Shown: one piece after another, positions 1-11,475 of the stretch
Layout of the letters: each line of letters opens with the position of its first letter
How positions within the stretch are numbered: position 1 is the first letter of the stretch
Assembly: GCF_010093595.1 (NCBI RefSeq)
Contig: NW_022985443.1
Span: forward strand, 1-64,000
Origin: Mytilinidion resinicola
Lineage: Eukaryota > Ascomycota > Dothideomycetes > Mytilinidiales > Mytilinidiaceae
DNA length: 64,000 nt
Reading direction: 5' to 3'
Position numbers and translations under genes: made by a program
Notes under the pieces: generated by a model
What the model saw: the letters and a program-made list of their open reading frames with translations, nothing else
Database searches by the model: none
Told to the model about the DNA's origin: nothing

Positions 1-119
1 ATTATAAAATCTTTGCTATTACTATTACTAATATTAATAAGGCTTTAGCTCTAAAAACCTAAACTAACCTAGCTATAAAAGTCCTAGTATAATATTACTA
101 TTTGCTAAAAACCTTCTCC

Positions 120-3100
120 TAACAGAAAGCTAATAAGTTACCTAAACACCAAACGTATAATTATAAGATTATGCTTAAAAACGGCAAACTGTATAGATTT
201 AGCCTGTTATACGGAATATTACAAAATAAATTAAAGGTGCTAAGGAAGTACCTCGATAATAACCTCGCGAAAGGATTTATCCGTGCCAGTTTATTACCTA
301 TCGCCTTTCCGGTTATCTTTGTTAAAAAGCCCGGAGGAGGCCTATAATTCTGTGTTAACTACCGCGCGCTAAATACTATAACCGTTAAGAACCGATACCT
401 AATCCCCTTAATTTAGAAGACCCTGGCATAATTAAGTAAGGCGAAATACTATATAAAGCTTAATATTATCTCTATATTTAATCGCTTATAAATCGCGAAA
501 GGAGATAAATAGCTAACTGCTTTCCGGACGCGATACGGCCTGTTTAAATACCTGGTAATACTATTTAGATTAGCTAATACTTCTAGCATGTTCTAATACT
601 ATATAAACGACGTGCTCCGCCTATACCTAAACGTATTCTATACCGTATATATTAATAATATTCTAATATACAGCGAAAACTTTAAAGACTACTAGTATTA
701 TATAAAGCTAGTCCTAAAAGTAATAGAAGCCGCCGGCCTATAACTAGACGTTAATAAGTGCGAATTCTATTAGGATAAGGTTACCTACCTAGGGTACGTA
801 ATATTAACCGGCGGAATTAGTATAGACCCGAATAAGATTAAGGATATTTATAACTAGGAAGTCCCCTATAATATTAAGAACGTACGAGCCTTTATTAGAT
901 TTGCAAACTTCTACCGATAATTTATTAACAATTTCTCTAGCCTAGCCGCTCCCCTAATTATACTTACGAAAAAGGACGTTCTGTTCCGGTTTAATAAGTC
1001 CTGCCGTGCGGCATTTAAATAACTTAAGACAGCGTTTACTACCGCCCTAATCCTTTGTTATTTTAACCCTAAACTGCTAATTATTATTAAGGCCGATTTA
1101 TCCAACTATATAAATGCTGGAGTACTCTTATAAATAGATAAATAAGGAATACTCCAACCTATAGCCTACTTTTTAAAATAATTAAGTCCTGCTAAATATA
1201 ACTATAAAATCTATAATAAGGAACTCCTAGCAATTATTTAATGCTTTAAATAGTGGCGGCCTAAACTAAAAGGCGCAGTATTCCTAATTTAGGTTCTTAG
1301 CAACTATAAGAACCTGCAGTACTTTATAACTATAAAGCAGTTAAGCTACTAATAGGCTTATTAGTCTAAATACCTATCCCGATTTAACTTCTTAATTACC
1401 TACTAACCTAGCAAGTATAGTAAGAAGCCTAACGCCTTAACGCGTTGTACGCAAAATGCGCCTGCGCAAGAAGAAGCTTAAGCAGCCCGAAATTAGACAC
1501 TGCTCCGTCCTAACCTATTTATGCAGTTAAATCTAACAGAAACCGACTAAATAATTTAGGAGATTATTAAGGATAAATACCTAAATAATAAGTTTATCTA
1601 GGAAGTCCTAGAGATATTACGCTCCGGAGTACGCCGTTCTAAAAAGATTACCCTAAGCGAATATAAAGAGCAAGATAGTAAGCTCTACTTCTGCAACCGA
1701 ATAGTAATTCCTAATAATAATAAACTAAAGATTAAACTGCTTCGTTATATACATAATTCCCCTGTTAGCGGCCACCCTAGATATAGAAAGACTCTAGAAA
1801 TCCTCTAAAAAAAATACTACTAGCCGCATATATTTAAAATAATCTGCCGATTTATAGTATGCTGTTATACCTATTACTATATAAAGGCTTTAAGAGAGAA
1901 GTATAATAGCTTCCTAAAACCCCTGCCCGTCCCGCAGTATTGCTAGCAAGATATTTCTGTTAACTTTATTATTAAACTACCTAAATCTAAAGGCTGTACT
2001 AATATTATAGTTATAGTAGACCGCCTAAGCAAGTACTAATATATAATTCCCTATAGAATAATTATAGCTAAGGCTATAGCCGACCTATTCTACCGATATA
2101 TTTAGGTATATTACGGATTACCTAATATATATATATCCGATTAAGGATTATAGTTTATCTCCGCGTTTTAGGATAAACTCTGTAAGCAACTACGTATTAA
2201 AGCCCGATTATTATTAGCCTTCCACCCGGAAACTAATAGCTAAATAGAAAAGGCTAATTTAACGCTGGAATAAGTCCTCCGCGCCTATATAAACTATAAG
2301 TAAGATAACTAGATTACCTAGCTGCCGTCCGCTTAGTTTAAGGCAAACAACACCTAATCTAAATTAATAATAGTAACACTGTTTATTACTATCTTAGGAT
2401 AACACCTAAAAATAGGCTTTAAACCGCTATTAGGAACTCCGCGCCCTGCCTATTAAGCACTATAAGCACTTAAGGCTAATTAAATAGTTAATAAAATATC
2501 GGATATTAAGCAGTTTATCCGCGAAGAAATAACTTAGGCCTAAGCAATATAAGAAGAATACGCCAACTAAAAATATATAGGCGCACCGGCCTATAAAGTA
2601 GGTAATAAAGTCTGGTTAAATATACAGAATATCTGTATAAATTAACCTACTAAAAAGCTCGATTAGAAGAACCTAGGGAAGTTCCTAATTATATAGATTA
2701 TCTTTCCGTACGCCTATTAACTAGGCCTACCTAAATTTATAAAGATATATCCTGTCTTCTATATTTTATTACTCTATTCTGCCGCTCCGTAAGCTAACTA
2801 CCTGCCTGGCTAGAAGTTGCCCCTACCTAAACCTATTTAAGTTAAAGAAGAGACTAAATAGTATATTAACCGTATTAAAGGTATACGCCTAAACCGGCGC
2901 TAAAAGCAATATAAGTACTTAGTCTAATAGACTAGATATAACAACCTGTTCTAGTAACCTGTTAATAACCTAAAGAATACTACTACTGCGGCTAATTATT
3001 ATTACCGCCACCCTAAAGCTTATAATCCTGCGTCCGATAAGCCCTGTTCTGCTAGACCCTAAAACCTTAATTAAGATTTAATTTATAGCTCTACTTCTAA

Positions 3101-3150
3101 TAAATAGCTGTATATATTACGAATAGCGCCTTTTACTTACTAAGAAACTT
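120..3150 (+). pseudogene. RIP-degraded Ty3/gypsy (chromovirus) pol polyprotein
   Basis: No ORF is open, but one reading frame gives a clear retrotransposon Pol. Reverse transcriptase comes first: FVKKPGGGL is followed by a stop and FCVNYRALN at about 315-370, and a YINNILIYSE box stands where YIDDILIYSE is expected near 645-670. RNase H follows at about 1090-1350. The integrase (about 1735-2260) keeps the start of its zinc-binding part, the catalytic region around VYYGLPNIYISD, and AFHPETNS. A chromodomain-like tail (about 2860-3020) ends in PVNNLKN...YRHPKA. Stops fall where Q or W is expected, as C-to-T or G-to-A change in RIP would give. Gag and the 5' LTR lie off the left edge. The element is dead. 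Confidence 0.9.
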
Positions 3151-3164
3151 AGGTTTAGAAGGGG

Positions 3165-3575
3165 GGTACTATTATAGTATTAACCGCAATACCTTACCTA
3201 CCGAAATTCTGCCGCAGATTGCTATAACTCCAGCAATCTGCACCGGCCTACTACTATTAGCCGGCCTCCTGCCCTGCCTACCCTGCTCCGCTCCTGTTTT
3301 GCTTCCGCTTCCTATTCTATCCCGCTTTAGCCACCTACCGGCTGCCCTTTTTTCCTATTACCTAATCTAGTAAAAACCTCGCGTATATACGTGCTACGCG
3401 CCGAAACGGTATAAAGGCCGTACGCCACGCGCTTAGCCACGCCCTTATATCCGGTAGCCTGTCTCCCGTTTTCCTATTCCTTATATAACGTCTTAATTCT
3501 CCACGTAGTATTATATATAGCACCTAATCAACGCTCCTTTTTAAGCCCTTAACCTTTTACGTATAGCACTATTAT
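3165..3575 (+). repeat. probable 3' LTR of the gypsy element
   Basis: A run of six G (about 3161-3166), typical of a polypurine tract, directly follows the pol remnant. A non-coding stretch then runs to about 3575, where a pogo-like transposase fragment begins on the other strand. The terminal TG/CA would read TA after RIP, which fits TACTATTATA at the start and CACTATTATA at the end. The 5' LTR is outside the window, so the borders are estimates. Confidence 0.5.
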
Positions 3576-3579
3576 AATA

Positions 3580-4200
3580 GCTTTAGATAACTATAACCTA
3601 CTTTTAGTCGCCTAGTTAAATAAAATTAGGTTTTATACGTTTCTCTAAACCTGTAATAACCTTTATTATACTAATTATACCTATTTAAAAGCCAGTTTTG
3701 TTAAAGTTATAGATATTATCTAGGTAGACGCTATACTTAGCTATAGTCTCTTATATAAAAGTAAACTATATATTAATAACTTTTAGGTTTTCCTAGAGTA
3801 TTCTCTAGCGGTTCTTTACCCGATTAAAAGCTATTTTAAGCTCCTTTATATAAAATATAAACTATTAAGTCTAGTTCTTACCTACTAGTATTCTACTACG
3901 CGCAGCTAGTACTTTATCTGCTATATCTGCCACCTTATATAACCGGGGCGCAAATTCTTATAAGTTTAGGTTAAGGATATATTATATAATCGTATGCTCT
4001 TCGGTTGCAGTAAGCTTTAGGCAGTTTAGTCGTAATTAAGGTCGAAACGTAATTTCGTGGAGCTAATTAGAGAGCCGCTAATATCGTATATTAAAGGCTG
4101 CTGCAGCGCGTTGTATAGTCCTAAATTAACTAGAGGTAAAGGCTTAAAGCGCAAGATTAATACTACTTTCTTACTAAGATAGATAATTGCTATATTATTA
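3580..4200 (-). pseudogene. pogo/Fot1-like transposase, N-terminal fragment
   Basis: The minus strand shows a RIP-broken protein similar in layout to the two transposases at 18-21.5 kb: YILNLNL, ADIADKVLAARS, then IAKYSVYLDNIYNFNKTGF, ending near KVITGLEKRIKPNFI. This is the CENP-B/HTH part plus the start of the DDE domain. The C-terminal half is missing because the gypsy LTR begins where it should continue, so the fragment was probably truncated by that insertion. It aligns by eye with 20,830-21,450 in the same orientation. Confidence 0.65.
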
Positions 4201-4245
4201 ATATATTGCTGTGTAAATATAGTGTTAGTTATGCTAAAGAAAAGT

Positions 4246-4280
4246 AGCCGGCTCGGTGGTTTAGCCGGCTCGGTGGTGGA
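4246..4280. repeat. 17-18-bp tandem duplication
   Basis: TAGCCGGCTCGGTGGT occurs twice back to back, separated by one T. It is a GC-rich island in strongly AT-rich surroundings. No function is evident. Confidence 0.85.
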
Positions 4281-4368
4281 ATACGTTATAGTAAATTTAG
4301 TTATTACTTCTATCTACCTACCTAAGCTAGCTAGGGTAATCCTGCTGCCTAAAACTGTAATATATATC

Positions 4369-5250
4369 TTCTCTAATTAAATCGGCCTTTTTACGCAGTA
4401 CTTTATAGATCTTTTATAAATAGCCTTTAATCTAGTCTAGCTATATACTATACCTGTACTTTTTATAAATAGCTAATTAAAATTCGGCTAAATACTTAAA
4501 ATACTTGCTTTTAGTACTAGATTTAGCTATTTTAAATACTTAGTTTACCTTTAGAATTAACTCTTACTTAATATTTAATAGGCGGCGATAAGTGCTACTT
4601 ATAGGTTGCTAGGTATAATTTCCACCCTTTTTTCGCCTTGCTGCTATAGTTGCTATAGTTACTAATTACCTTAACTACCTGCTAAACTATTATAACTATA
4701 GCCTAACTTATAATATAACTATACCTGCGCAGGATCTATATATAACTGTATAGAATCTGCGCTAATATATACGTCCGGGCTTAAAGTTCTTATCCTTAAC
4801 TAAAAATTAGGCCTGTAGCTACCTTATTTACTGCTATACCTTTTTTACCTGCACCTAATATACTATTATTAGATATTAACTACGCCTGCCTTCTATAGGT
4901 ATTAGTTTAGTACTACTGCTAATATTTATATAGTATATATAGCTATAGCTAGTAGTATTCTACTGCGCGCTTAGTTATAGTTACAGCAGTTCTATAAATA
5001 CTATAACTTCTACCTAACCCTAACTAACTATATAGGTTAACCTAATATAAATCGGCTAGAGGGTATAACTAAATACGCTAAATAATATACTAAAATTTAG
5101 TGTAATTCCGGCTGCAGGATATAAATAGAACCTGCCTCTAAAAATAAATAGAATAAGCCCTGTACCTAAATCTATACCCTAGTCTAGTATTTTCTATTTT
5201 TAATAAATAAATAGAATAAGAGCTAGTTTTATTTACTGCTGTAGGATAGT
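4369..5250 (+). repeat. 0.88-kb direct repeat, copy 1
   Basis: This stretch matches 7006-7890 almost base for base. The differences are mostly C/T and G/A transitions, as expected when two copies undergo RIP independently. Both start at TCTCTAATTAAAT and diverge just after a run containing ATAGAATAAG and GCTAGTT. The pair may be LTRs of a short element or two copies of one unknown element. I recognise no protein. The minus strand has a lysine-rich broken frame. Confidence 0.85.
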
Positions 5251-7005
5251 TTTTTAAAAAATTCTATTCTAGTTGCTTATTTATTAGATTGTCCCGTAAT
5301 TTACTCTATAGAATTACAGGCACTTAATTAGTTATTTTATTCTATTTACTAGGTAGCAGGATTTTAGTATATATATATACTAAAATCCCGCTATTAAAAA
5401 ACAATAGCTCTTCTTATAATAACTATTAGCTTTTTATAACTAACCTATATACTATACTGCAGAACTAGGCTATATTAAAATATAACCCCTTATATAATAA
5501 CTTATTATAGCCTATCTATTTAATATAGCCTTTTAATATACTATTATAATAGATCTTTAACCTATATATCCGCAAATCTAATATCTACTATATTAGCCTA
5601 TAGCTTTTTTAGACTATAAACTTATCTATTATCTCTTAAATAAACTGTAAATATTTTTTCTACTACTACCGGAACGGTATACTACTATTATTGCTCTTAT
5701 ACGCACTATTACTATTAAACTCGCTATTTTAAAACGGCTTTAATAACTCTAACGCTTGCTAAACTACTATAAAACGGGTAACCTTAATAATAGCTAATAA
5801 AATAGGCGGATATAACTTAGGGCCCTTCTAGCCGTTTTTTTAACACTTAATACTGCTAATATATATACTAATAGGCTATTATACTTCTTATAGGTAATAG
5901 ATTAGTTTAGTAACTTAATATAAAACTATAAACACGCCTTCTAGATGCCTATTAACCCTTCTAGCTTACTACTAGCGTTTTTAGGCCTGCTATCTCCTAT
6001 TTCCTACTTTTTATCGCTATTTATTTTATTAATTTCTATCTTATTCTTCTTTTCTTCTATCTTATCCTTTTCCTTTTTTTCCGTCTTATCTTCTCCCTCT
6101 ACCTTTCGCTCGGCCTGCTTAATTAACGCCTCCCACGCCTTTTACTGCCGCCGCGTAAACCGGTACTTAGGGCTCTTTTACTTATACTTGCGCTATATAC
6201 GGGTAAAAAATATTAATATCTGCTTCTATAGCTAGGTATATTCGCTAATTAACTTCTTATCTATATACAGCTGCAACGGCTAGTACTGTATTTAGTGCTT
6301 TTCTATTTAAATCGCCTCTAACCGTATAAATACGCCAACTTAATTAATAACTAATGCCTAGCTAAACTGCGCTAACCTGTTTATAGCCTTCTAAATTGCG
6401 GCTTTAATAGGTTTCTTCTCCTACTTTAGGTTTATATTTAGCTTCTTAATATATACTAATAAATCCGGCTTTTCTATACCTACTAAATATAGTAACTACT
6501 GTGTCTACTCTAACTATAGGTTTACTTTATTTCTTTTACCGGCTTAGATAGTTATTTAGGCTTACTTTTCTATATTTACCTACGCTTCTGCTATTTTTTT
6601 TCCTAACTGCACCTATATAATTTTACTGTTAATAGGAACAGGTTCTAGCCTAGCTTTCTAGCCTTGCCTGTATTATTATACTTTAAAATACTATAATCCG
6701 TGGCTTTATATAAAAAACTGCTGGCAATAAACGTGTTTAAATGCCTTTTTAATGCGTGCCTGCACCCTTTTTTCTCCTAATTAACTTAGCTATCCTTGCT
6801 TTCTTCCTGCTAACCACCTATAGATCTTTTGCTAATACTTTTTTATCGCCTTAATACTCCGCGATATATAATAGTAATAGCCTAGTTCTAGTTAATATAA
6901 TAATTTATCCGAATATAACAGCAACTAGCTAACTAGCGCTATAATACTATCCGGTATTTTAAACTTACTTAAATACTAGATAACTTCGGGCTATTTACGC
7001 ACACT
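5251..7005. other. AT-rich segment between the two direct repeats, no gene
   Basis: No intact gene is seen in these 1.75 kb. The 96-codon plus-strand frame at 5945-6235 is low-complexity (L, S, F, I). Its opposite strand is a lysine/glutamate-rich broken frame (about 5960-6150), the more likely remnant of a real protein. If the flanking repeats are LTRs, this is the internal part of a small or deleted LTR element. Confidence 0.5.
5359..5388. repeat. perfect 30-bp AT-rich palindrome
   Basis: The sequence GGATTTTAGTATATA is followed directly by its own reverse complement, giving a perfect palindrome. It lies just outside copy 1 of the 0.88-kb repeat. It may be the remains of a small foldback element. 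Confidence 0.9.
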
Positions 7006-7890
7006 TTCTCTAATTAAATTGGCCTTTTTACGCAGTACTTTATAGATCTTTTATAAATAGCCTTTAATCTAGTCTAGCTATATACTATACCTGCACTTCT
7101 TATAAATAGCTAATTAGAATTCGGCTAAATACTTAAAATACCTGCTTTTAGTACTAGATTTAGCTATTTTAAATACTTAGTCTACCTTTAGAATTAACTT
7201 TTACTTAATATTTAATAGGCGGCGATAAGTGCTATTTATAGGTTACTAGGTGCAATTTCCACCCCCTTTTCGCCTTACTGCTATAGTTGCTACGGTTGCT
7301 AATTACCCTAACTACCTACTAAACTATTATAACTATAGCCTAACTTATAATATAACTATACCTGTGCGGGATCTATATATAACTGTATAGGATCTGCGCT
7401 AATATATACGTCCGGGCTTAAAGTTCTTATTCCTAACTAAAAATTAGGCCTGTAGCTACCTTATTTACTACTATACCTTTCTTACCTACACCTAATATAC
7501 TATTATTAAATATTAACTACGCCTGCCTTCTATAGGTATTAGTTTAGTGCCGCTGCTAATATTTATATAGTGCGTATAGCCACGGCTAGTAGTATTATTC
7601 TGCTGTGCGCTTAGTTATAGTTGCAGCAGTTCTGCGAATACTATAACTTCTATCTAACTCTAACTAACTATACAGGTTAACCTAATATAAATCGGCTAGG
7701 GGGTGCAACTAAATATACTAAATAATATACTAAAATTTAGTGTAATTCCGGCTGCGGGATATAAATAGAACCTGCTTCTAAAAATAAATAGAATAAGCCC
7801 TGTACCTAAATCTACGCCCTAGTCTAGTATTTTCTATTCTTAATAAATAAATAGAATAAGGGCTAGTTCTATTTACCGCCGTAGAATAGG
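7006..7890 (+). repeat. 0.88-kb direct repeat, copy 2
   Basis: Second copy of 4369-5250 in the same orientation. It keeps slightly more C and G (for example TCTACGCCC where copy 1 has TCTATACCC), so it was somewhat less mutated. Similarity stops at about 7890 and 5250. The region just after it (to about 8030) is non-coding. Confidence 0.85.
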
Positions 7891-8029
7891 GCTTTTATAT
7901 TATAGGCTGCTTTAGGTTTCTATTAGCGCAGCTAATAGTTAATAGCAACGCAGCTATACAGCGGATATATTACTTAAACTAGTATAGTATAAAAATCCTG
8001 CTTAATAGGCTTAAATACTACTTTTAGTA

Positions 8030-9200
8030 AAAGGAATTTACTGCCGAAAACAACTTTAAAAAAGCGCGCAGACGCTATATAGATTGTGCTTTTTACGGGC
8101 TAGCAGCTGCTAATATTAATATTAAAATACCGACCCTACTTCCTAATAAAAAAATAATAGGCAGGTAGATACTAGAAAATACTTTAGGTGTAGGCAGTTA
8201 TAGAAAAGTATTTTTTGCTTTAAATTAGTTAGCTAATATAGCCGCTATTAAAGTAGTAGAGCGGACTTCCTAAAATTATTATAGTATAGATAAAGAAATT
8301 AAAATACTTTAGAAAGTAACTAATTTTATATAGAAGTTAGATAATAGTAAGCAAATTCTATATATAGTAGAGGTAATTTACTTTAATAGTAAGGAGTTTT
8401 CTTCTAAAACGGCCTTTAATAATATTGCTATTATTCTAAAACTAATAATACTCTAAACCTTTAGTAACTTAGTAAAAACTTAAAGTAATAAATAAGCCTT
8501 TTATCTTAAAATTATAGTTTAAAGAAAATATAGCTAATATATAAGCTTAATAGAAGGTGTAAAGGTATAATAATAAAGGCGGCAACTATATTCCGCGCTA
8601 TACTACTAGGTGTTAAAGTTATATATAATAGATACTAGCTATACTATAACCTAAAGCCGACTAATATCGGCCTTATTAGTAACCTGCTCTATTCTATTCT
8701 ACTAGATATTAGTATATTTAGGTATATTTAGGTAGGTAGGTTATTATAGCCTAAGCCGGGCATAGTTAGTATAATTAGCTATTTTACTTCTAAGCTTAAG
8801 CTAGAGAACTATAACTACTTTATTAATATCTAGTTTATAGGTATTATTTTATTTAAGCTAATATATAACTACTACCTATAGAAGTTTTCTATTAACCTAT
8901 AGTATAATAGTAAAAATAATAAAAAGCTACGCCCTTTTTTCCGGAAAAGTTATTAAAATACTATTAATAAAATAGCTAGGGATTATAAAAGTATATATAT
9001 ATTACCGGCCGGAGGCTATATATATTATAAGTATTCTATATTATAGAGCTTTAATAGCTTTTAATAGTAAATAGGCTAATCTAAACTTATAGTTGGCGGT
9101 TTTTTTATTAAAATAGTAAAATACTAGTAGGCAGTAAATAACTATACGCAGCGCCCTAATATTAATAAGGTTTTCTAGTATCTAGCTTAGGGCTTACTAC
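8030..9200 (+). pseudogene. RIP-degraded protein kinase
   Basis: A plus-strand frame interrupted by many TAG/TAA codons carries kinase landmarks in order. The glycine loop reads LGVGSYRKVFFALN (about 8185-8225) and the lysine strand reads AAIKVVERTS (about 8245-8270). KEIKIL lies where helix C is expected. A catalytic-loop remnant reads YYNLKPTNIGL (about 8640-8675), where H-R-D-L-K-P-x-N is normal. The C-lobe remnant runs to about 9200. His and Asp of the catalytic loop are lost. It could be a captured host gene or part of a mobile element. The subfamily cannot be named. Confidence 0.6.
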
Positions 9201-11284
9201 TACTAAAATCTCTATAAGTAAAAAAATAATAGTTAGAGTATAGCCTTAAAAATAGGAAAGTATAAGTAAGCGTTGTTTAGAAGGCCGCCTAGCTAGTATA
9301 TTATAGTTATATAAGAAAAAAACTAATAGCACTAGTATATATACTATATCTAGTACTTATAGTAATTAAATTCCCGTTTCTTTTAATAATAATACTGCTG
9401 CCCTATATTCTATTACTTTTAACTATAGTTAGGCCTAGAGTTTATACTACCTTCTTATTATACCCTATATATTAGATTATATAATAACGCCTTTTTACCG
9501 CGCCTGTACTAACTTATAGATTTCTAACCTTTATCTAAAATAGCCTAATTTATAATATTTTTATATATAGCTATTACTACTATAATATCGCGGCTAGATA
9601 ACCTACCTACTACTATAGCTAGCTAAAATCTGCTTATTATAAGCCTATATCCTTTTAATTTAGTTCTATATTATAGCCTATTAAACTAATAGCAGCGTAA
9701 ACTTAATAGCAGCGTAAACTTAATAGCAGCGTAAACTTATAGAACTGCCTTAATATTATTACTACTTAAGGTGCCTACCTTATTCCTTATATAGGTATAC
9801 TAGTATTCTAGGAAGCCTATAATAACTAATTTACTACTATACTTAAATAGCACCTTAATATAGTTATTACTAAATAGATATATAAAAGTATTATATATTA
9901 TAGCGTTGCTAATAAATAGCCTATAGGGTATATACTACTAAAGTATAAAAAAAAGTGTAAGGCCGAGTTAAAGGCGTATAAAAAGCTTAAGAAGGCCACC
10001 TCTAATAATAGCAGTAATAATAATAATAATAATAATAAAAATAAAGGCGGTAATAATATTAATACTAGAATTAGTTCGGGAAAACTAGTAGTAGTACTAG
10101 ACCGGCCCTAAAAGCCGCGGAGGCCACGCTAAGCAGACTAGCTCCTAATATTACTACTATCTGCTAAAAGCCCTCTAGCTATACTATATAGAAGGAAGCG
10201 GCGGAAAATATCTAAAAAAAAAAAAAAGAAAAAAGAGCGCCCTACTAAAAAGTATATTAGCTTTACCTAAAAAGTCTCTACTACTATAGAAAATACTATA
10301 CCTAATATAGTATAGTAGAAAAGCTAAAAGTAGTAATAGACTTTTAATATAGGCGATAAAAAAAAAGGGGATAAAAAGCAGCTAAGTAAAATATAAGTTA
10401 CTACTACTTACCCTAGTAGTATATAGCTATAGAAACTATAACTATAGCTAAAATAACTAGCTAGTTAATAATACTATAATTATTATAATAGGGTAGCTAG
10501 GCTAGCCACTTACGCGCTTATAATACTGCGCTACGCCGCTTTTAGGTATATAGTATTTTTATCGCCGATATTAAGAAGATACTAATCGTAGTATATTAGG
10601 TTATTTTATATTATAAATAAGCTACTAAGTTTTAAAAATATATAGCTACTTAAGATAGTAAATTTTTCGGTAGGGCGGAGCTAAATACTAATATCTAGCC
10701 GGATAAAGGTTGTACTTCTATTAAGCTTTTGCTAGGTTAAATATTAGTTAAATAAAAGGATATTTCTAGAATATAGGCTTAAAATACTAAAGCCTAAAAC
10801 TAATTAGGCTTTATAGTATTTTAGAATACTATAGATTTAGATAATAATATAGAAAGTAACCTAAGTAGGATATTTTAGCCTTATAAAACTTAGAATATAT
10901 ATATATAGTAAAGTACTAGGGCCCTTTATATAAAAAAGAATTAAAGTAGAAAACTTAAAAACGGATATCTATAGCCTTATTAATAGAAAAAAGTATATAT
11001 ATATATATATAGCTTATAAGCGGATAGGAATTTTAAAGCAGGTTAATATAGAAGTATAATAAGCCCCTTTAATATATAGAAGAACGCTAGAAGGGTAGTT
11101 TAGTATTTAAAAGAGGTAACCCTTTAATATTAACGGCTTAAAACTAAGTATAGTAAGTTATAAAAGTAAAATAGAAACGGAATAGCTATATTATTAGAAG
11201 GTAATATACTATTTAGATAGAATACGGACTAAAAGGATATATATATCCTAGCTAGACAATTTTACTTTTTTTTTAATTCTACCT
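9201..11284. other. AT-rich RIP-type DNA, no gene recognised
   Basis: Nothing with open reading frames is present. It contains a 17-bp tandem repeat (listed separately), a short TAA/ATA microsatellite near 10,010-10,040 and a lysine-rich broken plus-strand frame near 10,190-10,260. TpA is very frequent. It is probably decayed transposon sequence that I cannot assign. Confidence 0.5.
9684..9740 (+). repeat. 17-bp tandem repeat, three copies
   Basis: The unit ACTTAATAGCAGCGTAA is repeated three times head to tail. The first unit is slightly shortened at its start. Confidence 0.85.
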
Positions 11285-11475
11285 TTTCCTTTTTTATCCT
11301 ACTTTCTATTCTACTTTCTATTCTACTCTCTATCCTACTTTTTATTCTACTTTTTATTCTACTTTCTATTCTACTTTCTATTCTATTTTCTATTCTACTC
11401 TTTATCCTACTTTCTATTCTACTTTTTATTCTACTTTCTATTCTACTTTCTATTCTATTCTCTATTCTACTGCGC
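11285..11475 (+). repeat. 12-bp pyrimidine-rich tandem repeat
   Basis: About fifteen imperfect copies of TTTCTATTCTAC run head to tail. Variants (CTTT, CTCT, ATCC for ATTC) are mainly C/T changes. One strand is almost purely pyrimidine. No coding sense is seen on either strand. Confidence 0.85.

Noticed and set aside
5945..6235. 96-codon hydrophobic ORF in the AT-rich block
   Set aside because: Low complexity in RIP-mutated DNA. The opposite strand looks more like a decayed lysine-rich protein.
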